A stretch of 26,052 bases of DNA from Caryophanales bacterium UBA2253 (GTDB lineage Bacteria; Bacillota_I; Bacilli_A; ML615J-28; CAG-698), in contig DDXT01000001.1 of assembly GCA_002347755.1 (NCBI GenBank), positions 1-26,052 on the forward strand, written 5' to 3'. Numbering within the stretch: the first letter of the stretch is position 1; each line of letters begins with the position of its first letter. Under the pieces are notes generated by a model. It did no database searches, was not told where the DNA came from, and saw only the letters and a program-made list of their open reading frames with translations. A program made the translations under genes and the position numbers. Shown here in pieces: positions 16,600-24,548 of the stretch.

Positions 16600-17685
16600 T
16601 TAAACTTCATTTAAGGTCCCTTTTCGAATCTCCCCAACCATGGCTTTCATTTCCTGATAATTGGCTTCGATGTCCTGAACCAATTTGATTTGGTTTTTGG
16701 CCCGGTCCAGGTTTTGTTCCAAGTAATCTACATGGTACTTCTTGTTGTCCAAAAGATAATCGTTCAGGAAACGAATGGCATTTTCCAAAGCCATGATCTT
16801 GACGGAATCAACCAAATATTCGGTCTCCCGGTCGGTAATGAAACCCTTCACTTGCTCAAAATATCCTTGGACGAATTCCCCAAAAAAAGTCATGTTGATT
16901 TTTACAAACTCCAGGTTGCTTTCGTCTTCGCGGCTCGTGGAAGTGAAATAACGGATGGAATCTCCAAAATCGGTCAAAAGCGTTCCTGGCATGACCGCAT
17001 CCAACCCGATCAGTCCTTTGAATTGATAGGTCTTGCTGTCAAATAACATGTTGCTCAACCGAAGGTTGTTGTGAACGACTCGCAATGGGACCTGCCCGGT
17101 GTTCAACAAATTGGAAAGCATCGTCAAAGCTCCTTGGCGATCATCCAAAAACTTGGTTTCGTTGAAAAGCGGAATGGCTTTTTCATAGTCTTCATTAACG
17201 GCTTTTTGAAGTTGGGTATATAGTTTGAAAGTGTCATGGCAGTCCGGAATGGTTATCTTCAGTTTTTTGGGATCGAAAGCGGCCAGGGACTTCTGAAAAA
17301 GCCCGACGCCTCTACCGATTTCATTGATCAGGGTATTATTGATCACTTTTTTAAACACTTGAGTTGTTTCCGGAAGTTTATATCCTCGCCAATAAGTGTC
17401 TTCGACTTTAACGAATTTTAGGCCGTCAGCCACCCCCGCCATCGCAGGGCCAAAAATGACCTTTTCCAAAAGCGGTTCTTCTGAGGAAAAATCGTTGATG
17501 GCATCAATGTTCTTGATGACGTCGCCCGGGTCCTTAAAAACCTCATTATTGATCATCTGGAGAATATAGCGGTTGTTCTTCGCCGAGGCCAAATAAGTTC
17601 GATTAATGATTCCTCGGCCAAAACGATCAACCGAATCAACGGAATCAAATATCCCAAACTTTTTTAAAACTTCAAACATTATCAT
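16600..17685 (-). CDS. NahK/APH-fold kinase-like protein, probable pseudokinase
   Basis: A 361-residue protein of the phosphotransferase (aminoglycoside/choline kinase-like) fold, closest in motifs to N-acetylhexosamine 1-kinase-like proteins: N-R-Y-I-L-Q-x-I-N...V-F-K-D-P at 38-53, I-P-D-C-H-D-T-F-K, and G-L-D-A-V-M-P-G-T-L-L-T-D-F-G-D-S-I-R at 227-245. Key residues are changed. The catalytic loop H-N-D-x-x-x-x-N reads H205-N-N207-L-R-L-S-N212. The metal-binding Asp of I-D-L-D is Gly227. The usual basic residue of L-Q-(K/R)-I-N is Met44. It is probably inactive as a kinase but may still bind a ligand or regulate. The frame extends to an ATG at 17724, but that lies within the promoter; 17685 follows GGGAG at 8 nt. 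It lies just downstream of pdxR. Confidence 0.78.
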   Translation of the reverse strand: MIMFEVLKKFGIFDSVDSVDRFGRGIINRTYLASAKNNRYILQMINNEVFKDPGDVIKNIDAINDFSSEEPLLEKVIFGPAMAGVADGLKFVKVEDTYWRGYKLPETTQVFKKVINNTLINEIGRGVGLFQKSLAAFDPKKLKITIPDCHDTFKLYTQLQKAVNEDYEKAIPLFNETKFLDDRQGALTMLSNLLNTGQVPLRVVHNNLRLSNMLFDSKTYQFKGLIGLDAVMPGTLLTDFGDSIRYFTSTSREDESNLEFVKINMTFFGEFVQGYFEQVKGFITDRETEYLVDSVKIMALENAIRFLNDYLLDNKKYHVDYLEQNLDRAKNQIKLVQDIEANYQEMKAMVGEIRKGTLNEV

Positions 17686-17712
17686 CAGAATCACTCCCTT
17701 TTCAGTGATTTC

Positions 17713-17741
17713 ATTATAACTCATTGTTTTCTTTATTACAA
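17713..17741 (-). promoter_or_regulatory. Promoter of the kinase-like gene, overlapping the pdxR stop
   Basis: On the minus strand TTGTAA (17736-17741) is separated by 17 nt from TATAAT (17713-17718). The -35 includes the TAA stop codon of pdxR. The expected start point (about 17706) lies upstream of the ATG at 17685 but downstream of the ATG at 17724, which supports the shorter protein. Confidence 0.7.
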
Positions 17742-19172
17742 CTGTTTTTCTTGAGCATGATCCGAGGGAATTTTCCAGGCTTTACCCAACAAAACCACGG
17801 CTTTTTCGATGCTATTCTCGGTTAAAGCCGAATAACCGATCACAACCGTTTCCTTAGGCGCTTGGTCTTTGGACGCGAAATAATATTCGCTTAAGCCATG
17901 GACGCGGACACCCAGTTTTTTTGCCCGGGTCACAAGTTCGGCTTCACATAGACCATTATGAACTTCAAGCAGAAAGTGCAGTCCGGATTCGCTTCCCTTG
18001 ATGCTCATCAATCCCGCCATTCCGACTTTTTCCAAAGCCCGAACCAAAACATCCAATCGAGATTTGTAAGCATTTCGCATCCGGTTCAAGTGCCGTTCAA
18101 AATATCCGCCATCCATAAACTTGTAAAGGGCATACTGTTCAAAATTTGGGACGCTGCAAACATGAAAAGTCAACAATTCCCGGTATTTTTTCAACAGTTC
18201 CCATGGCAAAACCATATAGTTGATTCGCAAAGACGGGGCCAGGCTTTTGGAAAACGAATTAATGTAAATGACTTTCCCAAATCGATCCAAACTTTGCAAA
18301 GCTGGTATCGGCTGGCCCTGAAAGCGGAATTCGCTATCGTAATCATCCTCCAGGATGAAACGATCGTAGGCGGCGGTGGCCCAAGCCAAAAGCTCCATTC
18401 GGCGCTTTATGGGCATGACGATCCCCATCGGAAACTGATGCGACGGCGTGACATGGACAATGTTCGCCCCGCTTGCATTCAGCTCGCTGACAATTAAACC
18501 TTGTTCGTCCAGACCAACATAATTAATGTTCACATCCTGACTTTTTAAGATGTCTTTGATGCGGCGGTAACCCGGATTTTCGATGGCATATAAGGCGGTT
18601 CTTCCCAAAAGCGGGACGATCAAATTTAGAAGCGATTCCGATCCCCCCCCAATGACAATTTGGTCCGGATGAGCCGCGATCCCCCGAAAGCGATAAAGAT
18701 AATCAGCAATCGACTGGCGCAATAAATCCAATCCTTGAGGGTCATTTTGGTTCATGACTGGCGCATTGTTTTCCGCCAATACTTCTCGCCCCAGTTTGGC
18801 CCAGGTGGTATTCGGAAACAGCTGGTAATCCACTACATTAGTCTGAAAGTCATACAAATAATCATTCTCCGGTGGGATTTTCGAGGATAAATCCGGTTTT
18901 TTGGGGGTCTTTTTCCAAAGGAATCCCTGTTCGTAGCTTTCCACGTAGTAACCGCTTTTGGGTTTGGCCAAAAGGTAGCCTTCCACGACCAGCTGCTGAT
19001 AAGCAGCATCGACGGTGATCGGGCTGATCTTCAAATGCGCCGAGAGTTTTCGTTTCGAAGGCATTTTTTCACCCGCCGAAAGCCCGCCGTTTTCGATCTC
19101 TTTTTTTATGTGTTGATATAATTGGCGGTACATCGGTGTTTTGGATGTTTTTTCAAAATAAACGGTTAACAT
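17736..19172 (-). CDS. pdxR: MocR/GntR-type regulator of vitamin B6 synthesis
   Basis: A 478-residue fusion of a GntR winged helix (about 1-72: Y-R-Q-L-Y-Q-H-I-K...M-P-S-K-R-K-L-S-A-H-L...V-D-A-A-Y-Q-Q-L) with a class I aminotransferase-like domain (about 115-470). The PLP-binding Lys309 is in Y-I-N-S-F-S-K-S-L-A-P-S-L-R, and the cofactor-site motifs G-G-S-E-S-L-L and L-E-D-D-Y-D-S-E-F are present. Such MocR proteins sense PLP and do not transaminate as their main role. The divergent pdxST genes make PdxR the natural identification. GGAGAG precedes the ATG. The shared 115-nt intergenic region holds a palindrome across both -35 areas. No terminator separates it from the downstream kinase-like gene. 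Confidence 0.88.
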   Translation of the reverse strand: MLTVYFEKTSKTPMYRQLYQHIKKEIENGGLSAGEKMPSKRKLSAHLKISPITVDAAYQQLVVEGYLLAKPKSGYYVESYEQGFLWKKTPKKPDLSSKIPPENDYLYDFQTNVVDYQLFPNTTWAKLGREVLAENNAPVMNQNDPQGLDLLRQSIADYLYRFRGIAAHPDQIVIGGGSESLLNLIVPLLGRTALYAIENPGYRRIKDILKSQDVNINYVGLDEQGLIVSELNASGANIVHVTPSHQFPMGIVMPIKRRMELLAWATAAYDRFILEDDYDSEFRFQGQPIPALQSLDRFGKVIYINSFSKSLAPSLRINYMVLPWELLKKYRELLTFHVCSVPNFEQYALYKFMDGGYFERHLNRMRNAYKSRLDVLVRALEKVGMAGLMSIKGSESGLHFLLEVHNGLCEAELVTRAKKLGVRVHGLSEYYFASKDQAPKETVVIGYSALTENSIEKAVVLLGKAWKIPSDHAQEKQL

Positions 19173-19189
19173 GTTCTCTCCAAACTGAT

Positions 19190-19243
19190 ATTATAAAATA
19201 ATTAAATACTGAGTATTTATTTAATACCAGATTCCGATATAAT
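19190..19243. promoter_or_regulatory. Divergent pdxR/pdxS promoters with operator palindrome
   Basis: The leftward -10 TATAAT is at 19190-19195 (pdxR) and the rightward -10 TATAAT at 19238-19243 (pdxS). Both lack a good -35. The -35 areas (19213-19220) coincide with the end of a perfect palindrome, TAAATACT-G-AGTATTTA (19203-19219). The words ATTAAATAC and ATTTAATAC also form an imperfect direct repeat about 20 nt apart, the type of site MocR regulators bind. Binding by PdxR is inference. Confidence 0.62.
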
Positions 19244-19253
19244 TATAGTATGT

Positions 19254-19270
19254 TTGACATTTAATGTCAA
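19254..19270 (+). promoter_or_regulatory. Perfect 17-nt palindrome in the pdxS leader
   Basis: TTGACATT-T-AATGTCAA, two perfect 8-nt half-sites around one base. It lies just after the expected pdxS start point (about 19250) and before the AGGAGG at 19279-19284. It could be an operator for a second repressor or a short mRNA hairpin. It differs in sequence from the palindrome at 19203 but has the same geometry. Confidence 0.55.
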
Positions 19271-19287
19271 TGACAACAGGAGGTCAT

Positions 19288-20163
19288 ATGGAAAACGAAC
19301 GTTATTCATTAAATAAGCAACTCGCCCAAATGCTTAAGGGCGGAGTCATCATGGACGTCACCACCCCGGAACAGGCCAAAATCGCCCAGGACGCGGGGGC
19401 TTGCGCCGTCATGGCTTTGGAAAGAATTCCCGCGGACATTCGCGCCGCCGGCGGGGTTTCCCGAATGAGCGACCCGAAAATGATCAAAGGCATTCAAGCG
19501 GCAGTAACCATTCCGGTCATGGCCAAAGTCCGGATCGGCCATTTCGTGGAAGCTCAGATTTTAGAAGCTTTGGACATCGATTACATTGATGAAAGCGAAG
19601 TGTTGTCCCCGGCTGATGATATTCATCACATAGACAAGACCAAATTCCAAGTCCCGTTTGTCTGCGGAGCCAAAGATCTCGGCGAAGCCCTGCGAAGAAT
19701 CAGCGAAGGCGCCGCCATGATCCGCACCAAAGGGGAGCCGGGAACCGGAGACATCATTCAAGCCGTCCGCCACATGCGCATCATTCAAAGCGAGATCCAA
19801 AAAATCGTTTCGATGCGCGAGGATGAACTTTACACCATTACCAAGGAGTTGATGGTCTCCTATGACCTCGTCCGTTACGTGCATGATCACGGCAAGCTCC
19901 CGGTCGTCAACTTTGCGGCGGGAGGCATCGCCACCCCGGCGGATGCGGCCTTAATGATGCAACTCGGAGCCGAAGGCGTTTTTGTGGGTTCCGGGATCTT
20001 TAAGTCCAACAATCCCGCCAAACGCGCCGCGGCCATCGTCAAAGCCGTCACCAATTACAATGATCCGAAGATCTTGGCTGAACTTTCCGAGGATTTGGGC
20101 GGCGCCATGGTCGGCATCAACGAACAGGAAATCAAGTTATTGATGGCGGAACGAGGAAAATAA
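19288..20163 (+). CDS. pdxS: Pyridoxal 5'-phosphate synthase subunit PdxS
   Basis: The 291-residue synthase subunit of the ribosome-independent PLP pathway. It combines ribose 5-phosphate, glyceraldehyde 3-phosphate and ammonia to give PLP, as a dodecamer with PdxT. It is a (beta/alpha)8 barrel with Asp23 (I-M-D-V), Lys80 (M-A-K-V-R-I-G-H), which binds the pentose, and Lys148 (R-T-K-G-E-P-G-T-G), which takes over the intermediate. The phosphate-binding glycines are in F-A-A-G-G-I and F-V-G-S-G-I-F. An earlier in-frame ATG (19264) lies in the leader palindrome. The ATG at 19288 follows AGGAGG at 3-4 nt and gives the family N-terminus. pdxT follows with no gap. Confidence 0.96.
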   Translation: MENERYSLNKQLAQMLKGGVIMDVTTPEQAKIAQDAGACAVMALERIPADIRAAGGVSRMSDPKMIKGIQAAVTIPVMAKVRIGHFVEAQILEALDIDYIDESEVLSPADDIHHIDKTKFQVPFVCGAKDLGEALRRISEGAAMIRTKGEPGTGDIIQAVRHMRIIQSEIQKIVSMREDELYTITKELMVSYDLVRYVHDHGKLPVVNFAAGGIATPADAALMMQLGAEGVFVGSGIFKSNNPAKRAAAIVKAVTNYNDPKILAELSEDLGGAMVGINEQEIKLLMAERGK

Positions 20164-20733
20164 ATGAGAATCGGGATTCTCGCCCTCCAAGGGGCTTTTC
20201 TTGAACACGAACAGGTTTTTAACAAACTGGGAGTCGAGTATTTCGAGATCCGCCAAAAATCACATCTGAATGTCCCTTTCGACGGTTTGATCCTTCCGGG
20301 AGGGGAAAGCACGGTCATGGGGAAGCTGCTTCGCGACCTTGATCTATATGATGAACTGCGTCAAATGATCGTTTCCGGTCTTCCCGTTTTTGGAACTTGC
20401 GCCGGCTGCATTCTGCTCGCGAAACGGTTTACCAATGAAGAAAGCCTTCATTTCGCCACCATGGACATTACCGTCGTCCGGAATGCCTTTGGAAGACAAC
20501 TGGGAAGTTTTCTCGCCCAGGAGACTTTCAACGGATCCAAAATTCCGATGGTCTTCATTCGGGCCCCGTACATGGAAAAAGTCGGAAAGAATGTCAAGGT
20601 CCTGGCCGAAGTTTACGGGAAAATCGTCGCCGCTCGCGAGGGCAACCAGTTGGTTACCGCGTTTCATCCCGAGCTTACTTCCGATAACGCGGTTCACCAG
20701 TACTTCATCGATATGATAAACCATAAAAAATAA
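20164..20733 (+). CDS. pdxT: PLP synthase glutaminase subunit PdxT
   Basis: The 189-residue class I glutaminase that supplies ammonia to PdxS. The substrate loop G-G-E-S-T is at 46-50, the nucleophile Cys79 is in G-T-C-A-G-C, and the triad partners His168 and Glu170 are in F-H-P-E. The residue after G-T-C-A-G is Cys where relatives usually have Met, a small oddity next to the active site. The ATG abuts the pdxS stop, and its ribosome site (CGAGGAAAA) is inside pdxS, so the two are translationally linked. A strong bidirectional terminator follows. Confidence 0.95.
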   Translation: MRIGILALQGAFLEHEQVFNKLGVEYFEIRQKSHLNVPFDGLILPGGESTVMGKLLRDLDLYDELRQMIVSGLPVFGTCAGCILLAKRFTNEESLHFATMDITVVRNAFGRQLGSFLAQETFNGSKIPMVFIRAPYMEKVGKNVKVLAEVYGKIVAAREGNQLVTAFHPELTSDNAVHQYFIDMINHKK

Positions 20734-20735
20734 CA

Positions 20736-20769
20736 AAAAGGTCCGTTCAGATTTGGGAACGGACCTTTT
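20736..20769. terminator. Bidirectional terminator, pdxT / lipoprotein gene
   Basis: A 13-bp perfect stem (20736-20748 with 20757-20769) and an 8-nt loop. A-tract and T-tract ends are built into the stem on both sides. It sits 2 nt after the pdxT stop and 13 nt from the end of the convergent gene. Confidence 0.9.
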
Positions 20770-20782
20770 ACAATTCCATTTT

Positions 20783-22246
20783 TCAATCGTATTTAACGTA
20801 GAAAAAAACATGATACGGAGCGCTCTCGACCCATGGATATGAAGTTTTGAGTCCGACCGAAATAAAGATGAGTTGTTCTTCGCGGAAACGGCATTCTGCT
20901 TTGACGACTTCCGAATAATCATCCAAATAAACGACTTCGCCGATGGCCAGAGCGCCATTCAGATTGTTTCGAATCACCACCGTAAAGAAATTGACGTCGA
21001 CGAAATAGGTGGGAACCAACAAAATTACCAGCAGACCGGACCTTTTGATGTACATCCGGAAATAGTCATCGTCCCCGGCATCCGGCATTTCCCCGGAAAT
21101 GGTGGTGCCGTTGGCGACGAAGTTGGCTTGGGTTTTTATGTCATTCGGCTCCCATTCCGGAGCATTATACTCAAATGGCAAAATGGTATAATATTGGTTT
21201 TCGTTGTATACTTCAATGACCGTCTTGGCGATTGAACAGTCGACTTTATCCAACTGATTCATTTTGATGGCGTAATAAATGCCGTTTTCGGAATTCAAGG
21301 TAGCGGAATTGATGCCGATCACTTCGGCGTATTCGTTGAAAAGGGGACCGCCGTCGTTTCCAAAGTAAACCAAAGCGTTGGTCTTAATGCATTCGACTCC
21401 CCGGACATACTGGGAGGTATCGGTCATGAAGCCGGAAGTAAAGACTGTATAAAGACCATGCGAACTCCCGACCGCGAATATGTTTCCACCTGCTTCCAAT
21501 TGGCGCCCGGAAGCGGTAAGGCATTTAACCGGCTCGTAATCGACTTTCAGAATGGCTAAGTCCAGAGCGATGCTGTAACCAAGAATTCCGCTTACTTCCA
21601 AGATTTTTCCGGTTGAAACTTTTACTTTTAAGTAATAAGCCCCCGCGATTAGGTGAAAATTGGTGACAATTTCCCCATCGGAGCTTCGGAAGAAACCGGA
21701 TCCGACCCGGATCTGCTCTTCAAACTTTCCGTAGGCGAAAATCTCCACCACCGCCGAACCCATCATCTGACCGATTTCATCGCCGTTAAAATGGCGCCAC
21801 AGCGGAAAAACGACCAAGTCTTCCGATACGGAAGCATAATCGACCGACCATCCCGCAAAAACAAAATTCGTTTTGGTCAGGACCGGAGGATTGGCGCTTT
21901 CCTGATAATTGATCGTTTGTGTCAATGGTCCGCCTTGACCATCATAAACGCCGCCGTCGGTTTCGAACTGAACCGTAAAAGTTTTGATCTCCCAAAACGC
22001 GGTAACGGTCAGATCGGAAGTGACTTCCGAAAAAGCCGCGGACCATCCGACGAAGTCGTATCCTTCCCGTTCGACCAAAGGAACTACGGCCCCTTCACCG
22101 GATGGCACTTTTTGAATAAGTTCCCCTCCGCCTGCCCAAATCCCTCCGTTGGCTTCAAAGACGACATGAAATTTCCTGGTCAGCGAGCAAGCAAAAAGAA
22201 AGAAAACCAATAATGACCAAACCAATAGATTTTGCGCTTTTTTCAT
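20783..22246 (-). CDS. Lipoprotein with InlB repeats, Deg-like protease fold (Ser replaced) and PPC domain
   Basis: A 487-residue surface lipoprotein: K2-K3, hydrophobic core and lipobox L-F-A-C (Cys20). Two InlB B-repeat-like modules follow (about 27-86 and 91-150, each with F-x-x-x-G-G and G-W-S). A trypsin/Deg-type domain (about 160-345) has His198 (T-N-F-H-L-I-A-G-A) and Asp229 (A-L-D-L-A-I-L-K-V). The nucleophile motif G-N-S-G-G-P reads G-N-D-G-G-P, with Asp298 encoded by GAC, so serine protease activity should be absent. The C-terminal part (about 375-475: E-P-N-D-I...G-D-D-D-Y-F-R-M-Y-I) matches the PPC (pre-peptidase C-terminal) fold. The frame can also start with GTG at 22255; the ATG at 22246 gives the normal signal peptide. 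It may be a binding or scaffold protein derived from a protease. Confidence 0.82.
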   Translation of the reverse strand: MKKAQNLLVWSLLVFFLFACSLTRKFHVVFEANGGIWAGGGELIQKVPSGEGAVVPLVEREGYDFVGWSAAFSEVTSDLTVTAFWEIKTFTVQFETDGGVYDGQGGPLTQTINYQESANPPVLTKTNFVFAGWSVDYASVSEDLVVFPLWRHFNGDEIGQMMGSAVVEIFAYGKFEEQIRVGSGFFRSSDGEIVTNFHLIAGAYYLKVKVSTGKILEVSGILGYSIALDLAILKVDYEPVKCLTASGRQLEAGGNIFAVGSSHGLYTVFTSGFMTDTSQYVRGVECIKTNALVYFGNDGGPLFNEYAEVIGINSATLNSENGIYYAIKMNQLDKVDCSIAKTVIEVYNENQYYTILPFEYNAPEWEPNDIKTQANFVANGTTISGEMPDAGDDDYFRMYIKRSGLLVILLVPTYFVDVNFFTVVIRNNLNGALAIGEVVYLDDYSEVVKAECRFREEQLIFISVGLKTSYPWVESAPYHVFFYVKYD

Positions 22247-22280
22247 GCTCGCCACCGCCTAATCCTTTTTCCTTGGATTG

Positions 22281-22309
22281 ATTATAACATAACACTCAAC
22301 CCTATTCAA
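22281..22309 (-). promoter_or_regulatory. Promoter of the InlB/Deg-like lipoprotein gene
   Basis: On the minus strand TTGAAT (22304-22309), a 17-nt spacer and TATAAT (22281-22286), with TG one base before the -10. The start point would be about 22274, roughly 28 nt before the ATG. Confidence 0.75.
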
Positions 22310-22401
22310 TAAACATAAAAATTCGCTCGCCTCATCTTTGCCATTAATTTCTCAAATCCCGGCTTAAACTGGGGTGGCTGACGTATTTTTCCAAATAAAA
22401 A

Positions 22402-22425
22402 AGGCCGGGTTCGAAAATCCGGCCT
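22402..22425 (-). terminator. Terminator of the gdhA-PH-fhs operon
   Basis: On the minus strand AGGCCGG and CCGGCCT form a 7-bp GC-rich stem around a 10-nt loop, followed by TTTTT. It lies about 52 nt past the fhs stop. On the plus strand GGTTTTTAT follows, so it may work both ways. Confidence 0.8.
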
Positions 22426-22476
22426 GGTTTTTATAATTGTGCCAACTTTGGCAAGTGAATATGTTTATTTATGGTT

Positions 22477-24141
22477 TTACATCAAACCGGTGACGTTTCC
22501 GTCGTCATCCATGTCAATCTTGATGGCTTGCGGTTCTTTGTTCAGCCCCGGCATGGTCATGATGCTTCCGGTCAGACAAACCAAGAATTTGGAACCAGCC
22601 GCCAAACGAACTTCTTTGATGTGAATGGTATGGTTCTTTGGTACTCCCGCGATCTTCGGATTGTCAGTGACTGAGGTCTGGCATTTGGCCATGCAAACGT
22701 AATACTCCTGGTAATTTCCCTGGTTGTATTTCTTGATCTGTTCGAAAACTTCCGGAGCATATTCAATGTTGGTGGCATGATATACTTCCACGCAGATCTT
22801 TTCGATCTTGGTAAACAGCGATTCATGAATGTCATACAAAGGACGGTATTTCCGGCGCGGCTGAATGTTCTTCAGGACTTTTTCGGCCAGATCCAGGCCC
22901 CCGGCCGAGCCTTTGGCGAATACTTCGCTTAAAGCCACGTCGACTTGGTGTTCTTTTCCCCAATTCATGATGAACTCGATTTCTTCGTTCGAATCGCTTT
23001 CGAAGCGGTTCAACGCCACGACCGCCGGAAGGTTAAATTTCCGGATGGTCTCCAGGTGTCTTTCCAAATTGCAGATCCCTCTTTGCAAAGCCGAAACGTT
23101 CGGGGTCTTCAAATCGGCCGCGTCCAAACCGCCATGGAATTTCAGGGCCCGGATGGTGGCTACGATGATGACCAGACTCGGGTTCAATTTGGCTTCCTGA
23201 CATTTGATGTCCAGGAACTTTTCCGTTCCCAGATCCACGCCGAATCCCGCTTCCGTAACCACGTAATCCGCCAGTTTCAAAGCCAGTTTGGTGGCCAGAA
23301 TCGAGTTGCAGCCATGAGCGATGTTGGCGAACGGACCGCCATGACAGATAAACAGGTTATTTTCCAAAGTTTGGATCAGGTTGGGTTTTAAGGCATTCTT
23401 AAGCAGGACCAGAAGCGATCCGGTGATCTGCAAATCCTTGATGGTGATCGGCTTATCGCTGAAGTCATAAGCAACGATCATTCGATCCAAGCGTTCTCGA
23501 AGCGCATGATAACTGTCCGAAAGACAAAGGCTAGCCATGATCTCGCTGGCGACGGTGATGTTGAAACCGTCTTCCCGCGGAGTCTCCTTCTTGGATTCCA
23601 AAGCGACGGTCACTTTTCTTAGCGCCCGGTCATTCAAATCGAGGCAGCGTTTCCACACCACTTTGGTTGGATTGATCCCAAGTTCATTGCCTTGAAAAAT
23701 ATGGTTGTCAATGACGGCGCTGACCAGATTGTTGGCGGTGGTCACGGCGTGCAAATCCCCGGTAAAATGAAGATTCATGTCGACCATCGGATTAAGCTGC
23801 GAATAACCGCCCCCGGCCGCTCCGCCTTTTACTCCGAAAACCGGCCCCAAAGACGGTTCGCGAATGGTTCCGATGCACTTTTTGCCGAGCTTATTCAAGG
23901 TATCGACCATGCCGATCAGGGTCGTGCTCTTTCCCTCTCCGGCCGGAGTCGGGGTAATGGCGGAAACCAAAAGGAGTTTTCCGTCCTTCTTGTTCTCCAA
24001 TCTTTTGAAAGCGCCAAGTTCGACTTTCGCCAGATGTTTGCCAATCAAGTAAAGTTCTTCGTCTTTTAATCCATAGTGGCGAGCTATTTTTCTCATTTCC
24101 ACCATTTTGGCTTGGTTGATGATTTCAATATCTGATAGCAT
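22477..24141 (-). CDS. fhs: Formate-tetrahydrofolate ligase
   Basis: A 554-residue enzyme of one-carbon metabolism: formate + ATP + tetrahydrofolate gives 10-formyl-tetrahydrofolate. It has the P-loop T-P-T-P-A-G-E-G-K-S-T (63-73), the family stretches G-G-A-A-G-G-G-Y-S-Q and N-L-H-F-T-G-D, and the C-terminal G-S-I-M-T-M-P-G-L. The full family length and the expected N-terminus (M-L-S-D-I-E-I...A-K-M) are present. It is the last gene of an operon, starting 18 nt after the PH-domain gene. GGGAC lies about 10 nt before the ATG. Depending on the host it supplies purine and formyl-Met synthesis or runs in the formate-producing direction. Confidence 0.96.
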   Translation of the reverse strand: MLSDIEIINQAKMVEMRKIARHYGLKDEELYLIGKHLAKVELGAFKRLENKKDGKLLLVSAITPTPAGEGKSTTLIGMVDTLNKLGKKCIGTIREPSLGPVFGVKGGAAGGGYSQLNPMVDMNLHFTGDLHAVTTANNLVSAVIDNHIFQGNELGINPTKVVWKRCLDLNDRALRKVTVALESKKETPREDGFNITVASEIMASLCLSDSYHALRERLDRMIVAYDFSDKPITIKDLQITGSLLVLLKNALKPNLIQTLENNLFICHGGPFANIAHGCNSILATKLALKLADYVVTEAGFGVDLGTEKFLDIKCQEAKLNPSLVIIVATIRALKFHGGLDAADLKTPNVSALQRGICNLERHLETIRKFNLPAVVALNRFESDSNEEIEFIMNWGKEHQVDVALSEVFAKGSAGGLDLAEKVLKNIQPRRKYRPLYDIHESLFTKIEKICVEVYHATNIEYAPEVFEQIKKYNQGNYQEYYVCMAKCQTSVTDNPKIAGVPKNHTIHIKEVRLAAGSKFLVCLTGSIMTMPGLNKEPQAIKIDMDDDGNVTGLM

Positions 24142-24159
24142 TGATTTATTTGTCCCTTT

Positions 24160-24543
24160 CTACTTTAATACCGCTTCGCTGATGTATTTCATGATCAGTT
24201 TGATTTCCGATTTCCCCGCGAATTCAAAATGGAGGTTGGGCGTCCCAAAGAAACCCAAATCGAGTTTGGGGTGCGATTCCAAATCCTTGGCCGAAGAAAG
24301 AACAAAGGTATTGATTCGGCAAAAAGGGACCGAACTGAATTCTTTTTTCTTCCCCAAAAATCCGGATGCGTTGCAAATGACAATTCTCTTTGTGGTAAAA
24401 ACGACACCTTCTTTGGCTGATTTCAAGGAATCAACCACTTGTTCGCCTTCAATCAGGAATTCTCCCAGCATCTCCGCGAACTTTGGTTCTTGAATCAGTC
24501 TTGCGTAACTTTTATCGTTGGCATTACTGATTTTTTTTGCCAT
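24160..24543 (-). CDS. Small bacterial PH-domain protein (bPH_1-like)
   Basis: A 127-residue cytoplasmic protein that resembles the bacterial pleckstrin-homology family (bPH_1): L-I-E-G-E-Q-V near residues 30-36, then V-V-F-T-T-K-R-I-V-I-C, G-K-K-K-E-F-S-S-V-P-F-C-R-I and a C-terminal helix. No signal peptide or membrane segment is present. The ligand is unknown; the family fold does not imply phosphoinositide binding. Its ATG is 5 nt after the gdhA stop, and its AAGGAG lies within the last codons of gdhA, so translation should be coupled. It sits between two metabolic enzymes without an evident functional link. Confidence 0.75.
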   Translation of the reverse strand: MAKKISNANDKSYARLIQEPKFAEMLGEFLIEGEQVVDSLKSAKEGVVFTTKRIVICNASGFLGKKKEFSSVPFCRINTFVLSSAKDLESHPKLDLGFFGTPNLHFEFAGKSEIKLIMKYISEAVLK

Positions 24544-24548
24544 ATTTT

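Noticed and set aside
17686..17724. Upstream ATG for the kinase-like gene
   Set aside because: It falls between the -35 and -10 boxes of the gene's own promoter and lacks a ribosome site.
17736..19172. Reading the pdxR product as an aminotransferase enzyme
   Set aside because: The N-terminal GntR helix-turn-helix and the divergent pdxST genes mark it as a MocR-type regulator. The aminotransferase fold there serves as sensor.
19264..19287. Upstream ATG for pdxS
   Set aside because: It is inside the leader palindrome with no ribosome site. The ATG at 19288 follows AGGAGG.
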